A stretch of DNA of 64,000 nucleotides, from the NCBI GenBank assembly GCA_002900995.3, contig CM035311.1, positions 744,001 through 808,000 of the forward strand, read 5' to 3'. This DNA is from Ganoderma boninense (taxonomy: Eukaryota; Basidiomycota; Agaricomycetes; Polyporales; Polyporaceae). Shown here piece by piece: positions 53,583 to 64,000 of the stretch (positions within the stretch are counted from its first letter, which is position 1; the number at the start of each line of letters is the position of its first letter). A program made the translations under genes and the position numbers. The notes below the pieces were generated by a model. It was given only the letters and a program-made list of their open reading frames with translations. It had not been told where the DNA came from and did no database searches.

Positions 53583-56002
53583 TCACGCTTCGTAGGAGTA
53601 CACATCTTCGACGCGACAAAGCTCTCCCAACATGCTGTCCGTCAGATCGTGTACCTGCTCCACCAAGCGACCCATTATGTCACACAACGCGGAGATATGG
53701 AAGACATTCGCAGCGACGCACCTGAATAGCGGCGACTCGTCGCCCATCTCCTCGAAGTCGCCCTTCCCCTCATACTCCATCGCCTCCGCTGCCGCATCCT
53801 TCATCCTGTTCAACCGCGCGAACTCGAGCATCGCGGTGATGCAGAGCACAATTCTGCACGCGATATATCGAACACCATGAGCGACGCACGGCGCAGACCA
53901 GTCGCAGAAAAAAAGACGTACGCAACACAGAGGCACGAGATCGCCGTCGCGTGCCCGGGGTGGTATCTCGGGCTGTCCTGCGGCCTGTATATGAAGGACG
54001 ACGCGACCCTACGAACGACGCAAGAACCCGGCGTCGACGTCAGCCCTACCCACAGCCATGGCAGCGCTGCACAACCTCAACGCACCCTCCGAGGTTCCCG
54101 AGCCCGATGACCATCGCAATAACCACCGCCTTCTTCACGTCGCCGCCCGCGTTGCCTCCCGCCCACGCGAGCGCGAGCGCGACGCTCGGGAACAGCCCGC
54201 ACGCCGCGACCATCGTCCCCGCGTACCCCGCGCCCGGGGTGTGCGTCGCGAAGAGCACGGCGTAGCCCGCGAGCGCGGTGACGGAGCCCGCGAGGACGAA
54301 GGGCCCGCGCGCGCGGACGCGGTCGGAGAGGACGCCCGCGAGGACGGTGAGGACGCAGCCGGCGGCGTTGGGGGGCACGGAGAGGAGCTGGGCGGTGGAG
54401 GCTGCGAAGCCGAGCTCGGCGATTATGGTGGGGAGGAAGAGGGAGAAGGAGTAGGCGGGGATGAGGACGCTGGAGATGCGGTCCGGGTCAGCGATTGGAT
54501 GTGGTTTCTGCGACTCGGAGACGTTCGGGGCGGGAAAGGAGACGGCGCTCACAAGAGGAAGACGCCGATCATGAGGTAGGTGTGCGGGTCGCGGAGGGCT
54601 TGCCAGAGGAACTTCCATTTGAAGGCTTTGGAGAGGCCGGTGGTGTCGTTCTTGATAGTGTTGACGAGCCAGGTGCGCTCCGCGTCAGTGAGGAATGTTG
54701 CGTTCTCTGGATACTGACAAGACGTTTAGTAGGTAGCCATCGCACAAGAAGAACCCCCTGGACAAACATCCTGCATCAGGAAGAACGCAAAGAGGGATAC
54801 AACAATAGTAGCTGCAAGTCATGAGCTCGCGAAGTGCTCGCGATGAAGGAGAGGGTACATACCTAGCCCCTCGAGCAAGAACTGTTGATTCGAAGTTAAT
54901 ATAATTATACACGCCTCTTGTGGAATGGACATACAATCCACGACCAGCCCGCCAGTCCACGGATCCTGATGAGGAGTCCTCAGGCACCATTGCAGCAGCG
55001 ACGGATACAGTCACTTACCCGGCCATCTTCTCGATCCCGTAGGCCAGAAGTCCGCCAAATGCCCCCGAGAGCGCGGCGGTGCCTGACAGGATGCTGATAC
55101 GTTGTGCCTGTGCGGTGCGAGGGTACCACATGCACAGATAGAACGTCACCCCGGGGAAGAGTCCTGCCTGCCGAACAGGTCAGTATGGGGCGTCCCTCCC
55201 GATATCGCGGCTGTGCCCACTTCTGTAATACCGAGGAAGAGGCGAGCGCTGCAGATCCGCGATGAGTCTTTGACGGAAACCGTTCGACGACGCTGCCACG
55301 TACACTAGCAAGCCTGCGAAGTTCTTGACGAACGCCATCGAAATCATGACGATCCCCCAGCAGAACATGATGAAGGGAACTACGTGCACTACGTTAGAGC
55401 AGAAGAGAGATAGGGCGAACTAAAGGCGCTCACTCCAACGCGATGGCCTCGAGACCTTCAACGCCAGGTTTCTGATCCATTTGCTCGATGAGTAGAAGGA
55501 GCACGAGGGGAGGAAAATGAAGGACGTACGAAGGGACTTCGAACAAACAGTAGGTAATCTACAGTTGATTGAGGTTGAGTATATCAGACGAAGGAGGCTT
55601 CAAGAAATGCACTCACGAAGAACATGGCCGCGCAGAGGTTGTACTGCAGCCCGGTAAGATGAAGGTCTGCAACGAGACCTGCGATTTTTGCATTGCCTGA
55701 GGGTTTTCTCAACAGAACGGACACGAATACTACTCGATTCCAAGACGCACCGATGTTCGTCCGGTCGCTGTATGTAGGTTGGGATGGTGAGCGGCGTACG
55801 GGAGAGCGAGAGGCGAGAACACTCACAGGAACGACAGCAGATACAGCAAGGTGACCAAAGGGAGCAACCTAGCGTCAAGCTTCCTGAAAACCTTGTTGGC
55901 GTCGATTCCTTGAGACGACTTCTCCAGCTCCAAGTCCTCTGCGGGGAGCTCTGCAGGGACAGTATCTACGGCGGACAGTTTGTCTGCATTGCCTGCAGAC
56001 AT
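53583..56002 (-). CDS. Dal5-like MFS transporter
   Basis: A minus-strand gene with at least eight exons separated by introns of about 50-80 nt, starting MSAGNADKLSAVDTVPAE. The first exon reads RKLDARLLPLVTLLYLLSFL, then DRTNIG and NAKIAGLVADLHLTGLQYN, the classic start of the Dal5/TNA1 anion:cation symporter group. Later blocks are AGLFPGVTFYLCMWYPR, GAFGGLLAYGIEKMAG, YPENATFLTDAERTWL and GDVKKAVVIAMVIGLGN. The end includes EFARLNRMKDAA, then GDESPLF and a last small exon to TGA at 53583-53585. Twelve membrane helices are expected in the plasma membrane. Relatives carry allantoate, nicotinate and similar organic acids; the substrate here is not known. Its decayed copy follows C2. Confidence 0.85.
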
Positions 56003-58085
56003 GATGAGTCGTGAAGGGCAGGTGTACCACAGTGCAGCGGAGAGGAGAGAGCGGAGCGAAGTCTTTGTCCTTCGTGGTGGGAACTCTTATGAGATCCCGA
56101 CTCGGAGCATCCGAGCGTTCTTCATGGAAATTACATGAGCGAAAGAATGCTAAATCGAGTTTTTGGAACGTTTTGGGCGCGTTTTGGGCGAGGTCAGCCG
56201 CCGTCTCCAGCGCCAGCAAGCATCCGAAAATACTATTCGAGACAGCTCGATCCTGTCGAGAGGCGGATGTGAATTTAGCACGGGTTTCTGACTCAGCATA
56301 ATGCTTGCAGTGAGCCCTCCACAGTCCTGTCTTGGTGATCAGAAAGGTTCATGGAGGAACGGTGAAAAAAGTGTACATCATCTGGTGGCGGACTCGGATT
56401 CAAGCCAGCGCCGACAGTCAGTGGTTGAAAGGTAAAGCAAATACTTAACTGAGAGGCGGCAATGCGAGAAATACACAGGTCATGCCCTCCCAGATTAGAC
56501 CGAATATTGCCTATAGTGAGGAAATTCACCCAAGAAGTCGACTTGAAAAAGGTTGCGATAAGTATCGATGAATGCAGTCTCAGGTCGGAGACGGAGGGAC
56601 GCTCACCGCTGCTTGGCTGGCAGGCGCACAGCCGCAACACGTGGCTACCAGGCGCCTGGAGCCTCATTGGTGGCAACCGCCAAGACTTCAAGCTAGCTCA
56701 AGCACGCGCGACCAGTGCACCAAACTACTAGCCATCTCTAGTCAGTACTGTAGTACCAGTGTTCGACTGCTCAGGTACGCAAATACGTTCAGCATGCAAC
56801 TACGTACTGCGTTCGTCGCGCGGGAAGTTCAAGTGACTACTATGGTGAGCAGTGTACCGTCTGACCTTTGGGTTTCTCTTCTAGTACGGCCCCCGCTCCA
56901 TGCCCTCCTCGGAGTTATGTTTTTCGCCTTGTGCATCTTCTCATTGCCCATCGGCGACGCATGCTCACCAGGTTATCCTCACAGGCATACTCACTTCGGG
57001 CCTGTAGTCCAAGCAAGTTCGTTCGTCCTCGTTGCAAGCCAGCTGCCACGCGGTCAATAGCCGGTGCTCAACTGGAAGCACGCCGCCTCCAATCGATCAC
57101 TGTGGCACCTCGACTCTGACCTGGCATGCATGCCAGCGCCATTCATAGTCCCTCCTCCATCCTTGCTGTACACATGTGACGCTGTCTCATACTAGCGCAA
57201 CTCCAGGTGCTGACCACGGTACCGGCTATCAGCTCTCCAAGTCCCGGCCAGCTTGACCTCTTCATAGCCTCTATAGGTACACCCTATTCGGAACTTTAAG
57301 ATCAATCCCTTCTCGCTCTTCACAAATTCACGATTGGAGAACTAGATTAGCATTCCGATCTGCTATGCTGGAATATCCTTGACTTGTACCGGGCGGCGTA
57401 GTGCGAGGGCGTATCGCTGTGCACCCGTCTCCAGAAAGCCTAGTGCTGATCTGGGCAGGTCGCGTGAACGTGCAACGTGCGACCTGCACATTTATCCTGA
57501 CCAATGCCATTCCTCGGGACGGCATCTTGTATAGCCGTCTATCCGTAAGTTACGTCGCCTTCAATTCTACGGAGCACTGCATCCCTTACCGTTTTGCTAC
57601 GGACAGCTCTCTTCATCCTCCTTTTGTAGTCGACGACTACTCATTCTGGAACTCGTGTTGGCTCACGTCCCGTTCACTTTGTCATCAACTCTACCATGAT
57701 CTGCACCACCGGCTCACGACAGGGTCGAGCATTCCGGCGTATGGTGCAACTGTTTTTTCTATAACCCCTAATATATGACGCTCTTCAGGCCCACCCCCAA
57801 ACTCGACGGCATCCAGCAACGTCCGTGCCATCTGTTCCATTCTCTTCACTCTCTATGGTTACGGTGACTGGTCCTGCGATGTTGAAGACGCCTTCTCCAT
57901 ACTACTCAATGCTCGATGGTTTCAGGGTGCATTCGGTCCGCACCACCACAAATGCAACAGACGCCTACTTCCTCGCCATGGCACTCCAAATGGACTGGCC
58001 GATTATTCCCGTATTTACAGCATTGTTCGGTGAGCATATTCAGGACTTCCGTCTTGCATTGCTGCAGCTGACTCGGCATGCCGCG
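56003..58085. other. Intergenic, no gene recognised
   Basis: 2.1 kb between the transporter start and the next gene. Several ORFs of 80-160 codons exist on both strands, none with recognisable features or supporting splice structure. The promoter of the transporter should be at the left end. Confidence 0.45.
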
Positions 58086-60137
58086 GCCTGCCTCAAGGTA
58101 TCCTGACAGTATGCACCGGGACCTCACTGGTTGTCCTCATATGCGTGATCGCGCCGTGTCATGGCAGAAGCTTCCGTGCCTTTGACTAATTTCCCTTCCT
58201 CCTGCCGCCATCACGGTGACACCCACAGACACCGCGGGCTCAACGCTGCGCGCCTCAGCCTCCTCCTGTGCATCTTCGCCATGTACGGCGGAACGGCTAC
58301 CTATTGGGCGCTCACGCTCCAACGCTACTCCCTCAATGTCTCTAGCATAGCAACCAGCATCTTGGCCAGCAACTCCGACATTGCCGCGAGATCCCTGCTT
58401 CAACTTCACGGCCTGCGAGAACCTGCATTGGAGCCGGCCAACCTTGACTTTACCGTTGTCAATACGCCACAGTCGGACGCTGCGATGGGGCCGCGAAACC
58501 GGCAGATGTGCGCCGGCACCGCAGCCCTTCTCGTAAACGTATGTGGCACGCTACGCTGCCCCCCTGCTCCTCCCCGCTCACTCCTTGCTCATGTCGCATA
58601 TCTTCTGGACCTCATGGGGATTCCCTTCCCGTCCCATCCGTCCCACCCTTTCCCCTGTGCAGATCATTCTGGGCGACGCCATCGTGTGGTGGCGCGCATG
58701 GATCGTCTGCGCGCGCAAGACGTGGGTGCTGTGTCTCGCGGCGACGCTCTTGCTGGGGACAGCCGGTACGTCGCATGCATCCTCCGCCCTCTTCTCTTTC
58801 CCGGCCATTCAACTGAGATACCGTGTGCCATGCATGCGCGCATCCCTTGCCGCGTTGTGAGTTGCCGTTGCCACAGCCATCGGAATCACAGAGACCGCAC
58901 AGACCTGCTCCACGATCCGCCGTTTCCAGTTCACCTCCGGCGCAACGACGTACATCTTCGCCATCGACGGCGCGCTCTTCCTCGGGAACTCCTTCGGGTT
59001 CTTCTCGTCCATGGTCACCCTCGTCACCAACGTCGCCGCCACGGCCGTCATCGGGCACCAGGCGTGGTGCGTGCCTCCGTCCCGTTCGACTCTTGCCGCG
59101 CAGCGTCGCTGACTCTGACTCGGGCTGCTTCGATGAATCATGATAATGAATAACACGACCTGCCCTCCCCCCCATCCCCCCCCCCCCCCGCGGTGAACGG
59201 CGACTCGCCCACTGGCAGGGCCCACAGCCGTATGGCGCGGGAATGCCGCCTGAACCTCCTGCCGTCGCGCGTCGGCGTCCAGGCGCTCCTCGCGCTGCTC
59301 GTCGAGTCTGGCGTCCTGTACTGTGTTCTCTGGGTGAGTCGTCAATCCCGACATCCTCGATCACGACACAAGTATCTCACGCAGGCTCAACCATAATCAC
59401 GACACCCGCGGTGCATGTACGCACTAACGCAAACCCCACACGGCGGCGTCCCGTTCCTGTCCGTTTATGTTTACTCGCGCACTGCAACGGGCACTCGGCC
59501 GACGTCGCCCTCCTCTAAAACACGCAAGCGTTGGTGGTCGCCTTCCAGATCGTCCTCGAGATCGCGGCGTCCGACTCCATGCACGGCCTCCGGCTCGTGT
59601 CGCACCTCACGCGGGCGCACGCGGCGTACTTCTGGTTCTCCATGTACCTCGTCGAGGCCGCCCTCGTCCCGCTCATCGTGAGTCGCCCCTCCCTCGTCTT
59701 CTCCGTGCCCATCCCTATCCCTATCCCTATCCTCCCCCTCCCTCCCCCCTTCTGTGGATACCAGCACCGTGATGCCTGGCTGTGTATAGACAATGATTTT
59801 AAACCAATTGACGATGCTCGGCGGACAGGCCATATACCCCACCGCGATCATCATCCTCGTCACGCTGGGCAACTCCTGCTTCGAGGCCGCGCACTCGAGT
59901 GCGAACGCTCCTCCCGTGATATCCCTCCCGCTGCTCATACAGTCCGAGGTGTCCACGACTCAGACGGCGCCCGATGCCGATGTGGATGTGGAGGGGTCTG
60001 GATCCGCGACACGCCGTCCGAGCCCGAGTCCGAGTCCGAGTCCCGTGGCGGCACCCGGCGAGCTGGTCGATGTGAAGGAGTCGGTGAAGGAGTCGGTACT
60101 GGAACTTGAGCTGAGGAATAGCCTGACGATGGGATGA
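58086..60137 (+). CDS. Multi-pass membrane protein, fungal family of unknown function
   Basis: A plus-strand gene with several short introns. A probable first membrane helix (GILTVCTGTSLVVLICVIA, about 58096-58152) precedes GLNAARLSLLLCIFAMYGG. Later exons encode IILGDAIVWWRAWIVCARKT (from 58663), TTYIFAIDGALFLGNSFGFF, NLLPSRVGVQALLALLVESG, ALVVAFQIVLEIAASDSMHG and QAIYPTAIIILVTLGNSCFE (ending at TGA 60135-60137). The pattern of about seven helices and the GDAIVWWRAW signature fit a large Agaricomycete family of hypothetical seven-helix proteins. The C-terminus is a Ser/Pro repeat and a charged tail, probably cytosolic. The true start codon was not fixed and may lie further upstream. Confidence 0.65.
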
Positions 60138-60507
60138 GTTTGCTTTCGGGGGGCAGGTTGATGGTGGAGCGGAGGGCGGAGAGGGGATCGACTATGGCAC
60201 GCACGGCCGAACCGTGGGGATCGACGGTGACAGGCGCCAGTGGTGTACATTGGGACTCGATGGCGATGGTGGATGAAGCCGAAAAAAGGGATGCGGTGTT
60301 GCATATTGCAAAGATGCAGATGAGGAAGTCTGCTGGGGGGGGACCGACATCACGCTCAACCATGGACCGCAGTCGATGTCCGCGTCAACCTATGTAGAAG
60401 AAGACGCTATCCATGGGAGATATACATAGATGACACGGACGCCGTTGACATTTGTATGCTCAGTAGATCGTCATGTAACCCTAGCGGACCGTGTATCAAT
60501 CTTCAAT
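60138..60507. other. Intergenic, tail-to-tail spacer
   Basis: 370 bp between two convergent genes. Nothing is recognised beyond expected 3' ends. Confidence 0.5.
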
Positions 60508-63286
60508 CTAGAGCAAGAACACTGCGAAGTACGCGTTCAGGAAGGGCACCCCATCCAGGGGCGCAACGGTCCCGATGTACCCATCCGGCCGCACGACCAC
60601 AATCGCCCCAGCATGCTCGTCGATGCCGTACTTCGCGTATCCGCCCCCGCCGGACCGCCCGTGCATGTCCTCGTCGTCGAGGAGCACCCTGCCAATTTTG
60701 AAAGCCGATCAACGTCTTTACACCCGCTGAAATCGTCTGCGGCTTGGGACTTACTTGGAGTAGTGTGGGCGGAAGAACTCCGGGAAGTCTGGGAGAGCGG
60801 GCAGACGTCTCAGGCTTATGGCTTTGGGACGTCTCAGCGAGGAAAGACACTGCTCACCGAGGTATCCCACCTTCTCCTTCTTCGCCGCACTGAAACACAG
60901 CACGTCGAACACCGCCCACGTCCCGACGTCCACATGCCCGTATCGCATCAGGAAGTTCTCCGGCTTGCGCAGGTCGTCGGCGAGCGCCTGCAGTTTCGCG
61001 CAGCCGCCGTCGTCTGCGACGTTGCCAGCGAACACCAGGATTTTGAAGCGGGTGTCGGCAGGGAGGACGTCGTGGACCTCGACGGGCTGCGCGCTCGCAG
61101 CGCGGATGAACACGTGGGGAAGCATGCGTTCCCCGATGGCCAGGTTGGGTGCGAGAGACTGGTGAGTAGTGTCGACGAGCGCGGAGGGTCCGTAGCGGAT
61201 CGCGATGCCGGACGTGAATCCGCCGACCTTCTTGAACGCGCTGTATGAATGGAGTTTGTTTGAGATGTCGAGACAGAGAGACAGAGAGGTAGAAGAAGGT
61301 AGCGGCAGGGTCGCACCTGAGGAACTGCTCGTGAGTGACCCCGTCTTGGTTCTCCTCCGTGCGCGGCTTGCCGTGGAAGAGCTGCGACCACCACTTGTCG
61401 AAGTCGATGAGCTCTTGGGCGTATGTGCGGCGCTCGGACTCGTACTGATCGATTTCGACTATGTTAGCCCAAGCCTCTCAGAACAGTACCATTCGTCGTC
61501 GTCTGGACTTACGGTCTTGAGAAGCGACAGAGGAGACCAGCCCCGCAGGACATACACGATCTTCCATGCTGTCGACATGTCAGCGGTATCCCACACCTCA
61601 CGACGCACGAAGATGCGCCGGACTTACCGAGGTTGTGTGTGTCGCCCATGCTCGCATTCATCCCTTGGCCTGCATAGACCTCAGCACGCTACCGCCACAG
61701 AATTGTGTCGAAGATATCGGACACATACCAGCCTTGGGAGAATGTGTATGGCACGCATCGCCCGCGATGAACGCGCGCTCGTTGAGCGAGTACCGTTCTG
61801 CCACGCGTTGACGAACTGCAGAAAAACCAAAACCGTCACCCACCACGGACGCATACATCCAACACTGAAAGCACGCACCGACGTAGACAGTCCACCACTC
61901 GACGCCCCCGTCCCTCGCCTCCATCCTGTACGGCCTGAGGATCTTCCTTCCCTGCTCCAGCAGCGTCTCGGGGCTCGTCCTGTTCCTGTCCGCGCGCCCG
62001 GTCGCGGGGTCAATGACGTCGCTGTCCGGGCCTTGCTGGATGTACAGGCGCACGCGGTTGTGCTCGCGCGGGATGATGAAGAGCGTGCCGTCGTGCGAGT
62101 GGACGAACGACTGCGCGCGGACGTCCGGGAAGTCCGTGTCGGGCACCATGTCCACCACGCCCCAGATCGAGTCTGCGGAAGGAGAAGGTGAGGGGAGGGA
62201 CACGTCTCAGCGAATGTGCGCGCCAGAGAGGATGGAAGTACCTGCCTGTGTTGTCGCCTTTCATGTGGATGCCGAGCGTCTTGCGGACCCACGAGTGCGC
62301 GCCTGTCGCTTTGGATGAGTGGGGCTCCGCGGTACTGGTGACGGAGCGGTCTGGATGACGCATACATACCGTCCGATCCGAGGAGGAACTTGGTGTGCAC
62401 GACCTCGACGTCGTCGCTCTCCAGGTTCTTCAAAGTCACCTGTTCCACTAGTTGTTAGTTTGAGGAAGGAAGCCGCGCCCCAGGCCGATGCACAAACCCG
62501 CCTTCGAAATATGCTCGGTAGGATCCTGTCGCCTGTGGGGATCCTGCAAGAACTCTATGGTAGTCGGGATAGTCGAGCGCTCGACTGTGAGCCCCTTCTC
62601 AGCCATAGCTTCGAGGAAGACGTCTTCGATGGCGCCTTGGTGGAGGGTTATCTACATGTAGACATGACAAAGTCAGTCGGCAAATAGTGCATGACGGTGA
62701 ACGATGCAAAACTCGCTCCAAATAGCCAACGTGAAGTTGGAGCGTTGACCGCTCCAGTGCTCGTCGTTCTCTGATGACGCATGGTCGTCAATAGGGAGCT
62801 ATACTTCCGACTACCGCAACACACCTCGATACCGCCATTGGGACCCGGGTTGTAGAACGTCTACAAGTGCAGTGAAACGTACCACGATTAGCGGATGCCA
62901 ATGACGAAAGCCAGAGCGGGCAGCAACTTACCGACTTGTGAAGGTGTTCGCCGCGCCTGAACATCTTATCTGTGAGAGAAGAGCCGTAGCTCTGAGTTCT
63001 GCAGTGAGCCGGAGAACAAAACAAGAACAGACTACAGGGTTCTCACATGCATAATCTCCAGCGAGCGAGGCTGGCAGCCGTCTGCCTGGCCTGCCTTAAG
63101 CCCTTCAGGGCTGTGAAGGTGTTAGCGCGTGATACGTGCAGTGAAGGTGATGTCCTACCGTTTGTCTACAATCCGAACGTTCACGCCAGCCTGGATGAGT
63201 GCGTTCGCGCACATCACGCCCGCAGGCCCGGCGCCGACGATGAGGACGTCGACGTGACTCTCCTTTGCGACTGTTGAACCAGACAT
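60508..63286 (-). CDS. FAD-dependent phenol-hydroxylase-like monooxygenase
   Basis: A minus-strand gene with many small introns, starting [20 protein letters not shown]. The Rossmann FAD motif is [14 protein letters not shown] with VRIVDKR ending the second strand. Exon 2 gives [20 protein letters not shown], then [11 protein letters not shown] and [12 protein letters not shown]. The DG region reads [19 protein letters not shown] and the second FAD motif is [20 protein letters not shown], the GD motif of class A flavin hydroxylases. The C-terminus, from [11 protein letters not shown] through [13 protein letters not shown] to NAYFAVFLL, is the thioredoxin-like domain of phenol 2-monooxygenases. 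It would use NAD(P)H and O2 to hydroxylate an aromatic ring. The substrate cannot be told. The stop TAG lies at 60510-60508. Confidence 0.85.
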
Positions 63287-64000
63287 CTGTGAGAGGAAGC
63301 AGGAGGGTACCGATGTTGCCCCAAGTTACCCCAGATAACCTTTTTAAGTCACAGAGAACATTGTCCTGCAGGAAAAATCGGTCATAGAAATGACGAAGAG
63401 GTTGCGCGTCATCCATGCGAGCCTAATGGCCTCGTTCGTAAGCCTCCGTGCAGAACCATGTTGGGCTTTACCGACGTACTGCGGCGACAGGGCGGAGCGC
63501 CTTGTATCGTATTGTGTTCAGCGTTTGCTCCCCATGGCTTGACGAATATCAGTTACGAAGTGGGCACAAACGCCCTGTTCAAGCGACAGGGTGCGACGCT
63601 GTACCGTAATCAGAACAATGTTAGAAGAAAAAAGATGCGTAAATGGAGAAAAAGAATCCGTGCCTGCACGTGGGGGCTCATTGTTGCTGACGATGGCTAA
63701 TCACGAGGAGTACAGGGTTTATATGCGTCTGATCAGCCGGGGTTCCACGTTTGTAGGGCGGGAGTTCAACGTTTCAACACATGCCTTCTCACCCGAAAAG
63801 AGGCCATTCACTGACCCCTTGCGGGAGCCTCGACCTCCTCCAGGTTTCTGTCTGGGCATCCTCTCAGATTGTGGTGTTATTTCAAGCGCATTACGCTCAC
63901 CTTGCGTAATGAGCGGAAAACGCGGGAACAACCTACAGTAAGTCAGCAAGAAACACGCAAAGAAGGAGTTGACGTTAATAAGTGTCCGCTGTCTGCGGCT
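63287..64000. other. Upstream region of the monooxygenase
   Basis: About 700 bp without a recognised gene. It should contain the monooxygenase promoter at the left. ORFs of 76-116 codons overlap on both strands and are not supported. Confidence 0.5.

Noticed and set aside
54058..54579. 173-codon plus-strand ORF rich in Arg, Glu and Gly
   Set aside because: Antisense shadow of the GC-rich exon of the Dal5-like transporter.
58612..59364. 250-codon minus-strand ORF
   Set aside because: Antisense to the multi-pass membrane protein gene. It ignores that gene's clear splice sites and has no recognisable motif.
60430..62191. Plus-strand ORFs of 272 and 328 codons
   Set aside because: Both are antisense to the monooxygenase, whose minus-strand frames carry the FAD and thioredoxin-like motifs.

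Overview
The window is nuclear DNA of a basidiomycete fungus, very probably an Agaricomycete. The grounds are FunK1-type kinases, a Plavaka-family DNA transposase, a chromodomain Gypsy retrotransposon, genes packed with 45-80 nt introns, and a Dal5-like transporter beside a phenol-hydroxylase-like flavoenzyme. The first 5.4 kb is low-quality, homopolymer-smeared sequence with no credible gene. Two 100-N scaffold gaps (5422-5521 and 36338-36437) interrupt the rest.

The backbone, from about 5.5 to 56 kb, is a tandem array of one three-gene module present four times. Each module holds (A) a FunK1-type kinase on the plus strand, (B) a compact canonical protein kinase on the minus strand, tail-to-tail with A, and (C) an uncharacterised single-pass membrane protein on the plus strand, head-to-head with B across a 290-370 bp shared promoter. 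Module 4 (46558-53392) is complete. In module 2 (36438-41028) B and C are intact but A is cut by a gap. In module 3 (41960-45370) B and C are intact and only the tail of A remains. Module 1 (5522-28238) is broken by mobile elements. The three full B copies have identical exon lengths (249, 270, 38, 313 and 243 nt, 370 aa) and the full C copies encode 341-348 aa, so these genes appear to be kept functional. A short hairpin with an invariant loop, whose stem survives through G.U substitutions, lies 3' of C in modules 2, 3 and 4. A Dal5-type transporter follows C in module 4, and its decayed copy follows C in module 2.

Module 1 is a mobile-element graveyard that can be read base by base. A 3.4-kb foldback element with 93-bp tandem repeats splits kinase A1. 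A second 2.7-kb foldback element and a 0.9-kb inverted-repeat element split kinase B1. An 11.3-kb Gypsy chromovirus with identical 243-bp LTRs sits in intron 2 of C1, and a 685-bp hAT-like element is nested in its pol gene. In each exon insertion, conceptually removing the element plus one target duplication restores the host reading frame. The Gypsy element keeps gag-pro and pol in one frame separated by a single UGA followed by CUA, a known readthrough context. It also carries two extra sense ORFs after pol.

Between modules 1 and 2 lies a Plavaka-type transposase gene (32126 to the gap) facing a nine-exon gene of unknown function (29078-30906). The right end, 53.6-64 kb, is ordinary gene space: the Dal5-like transporter, a multi-pass membrane protein and an FAD-dependent phenol-hydroxylase-like monooxygenase.
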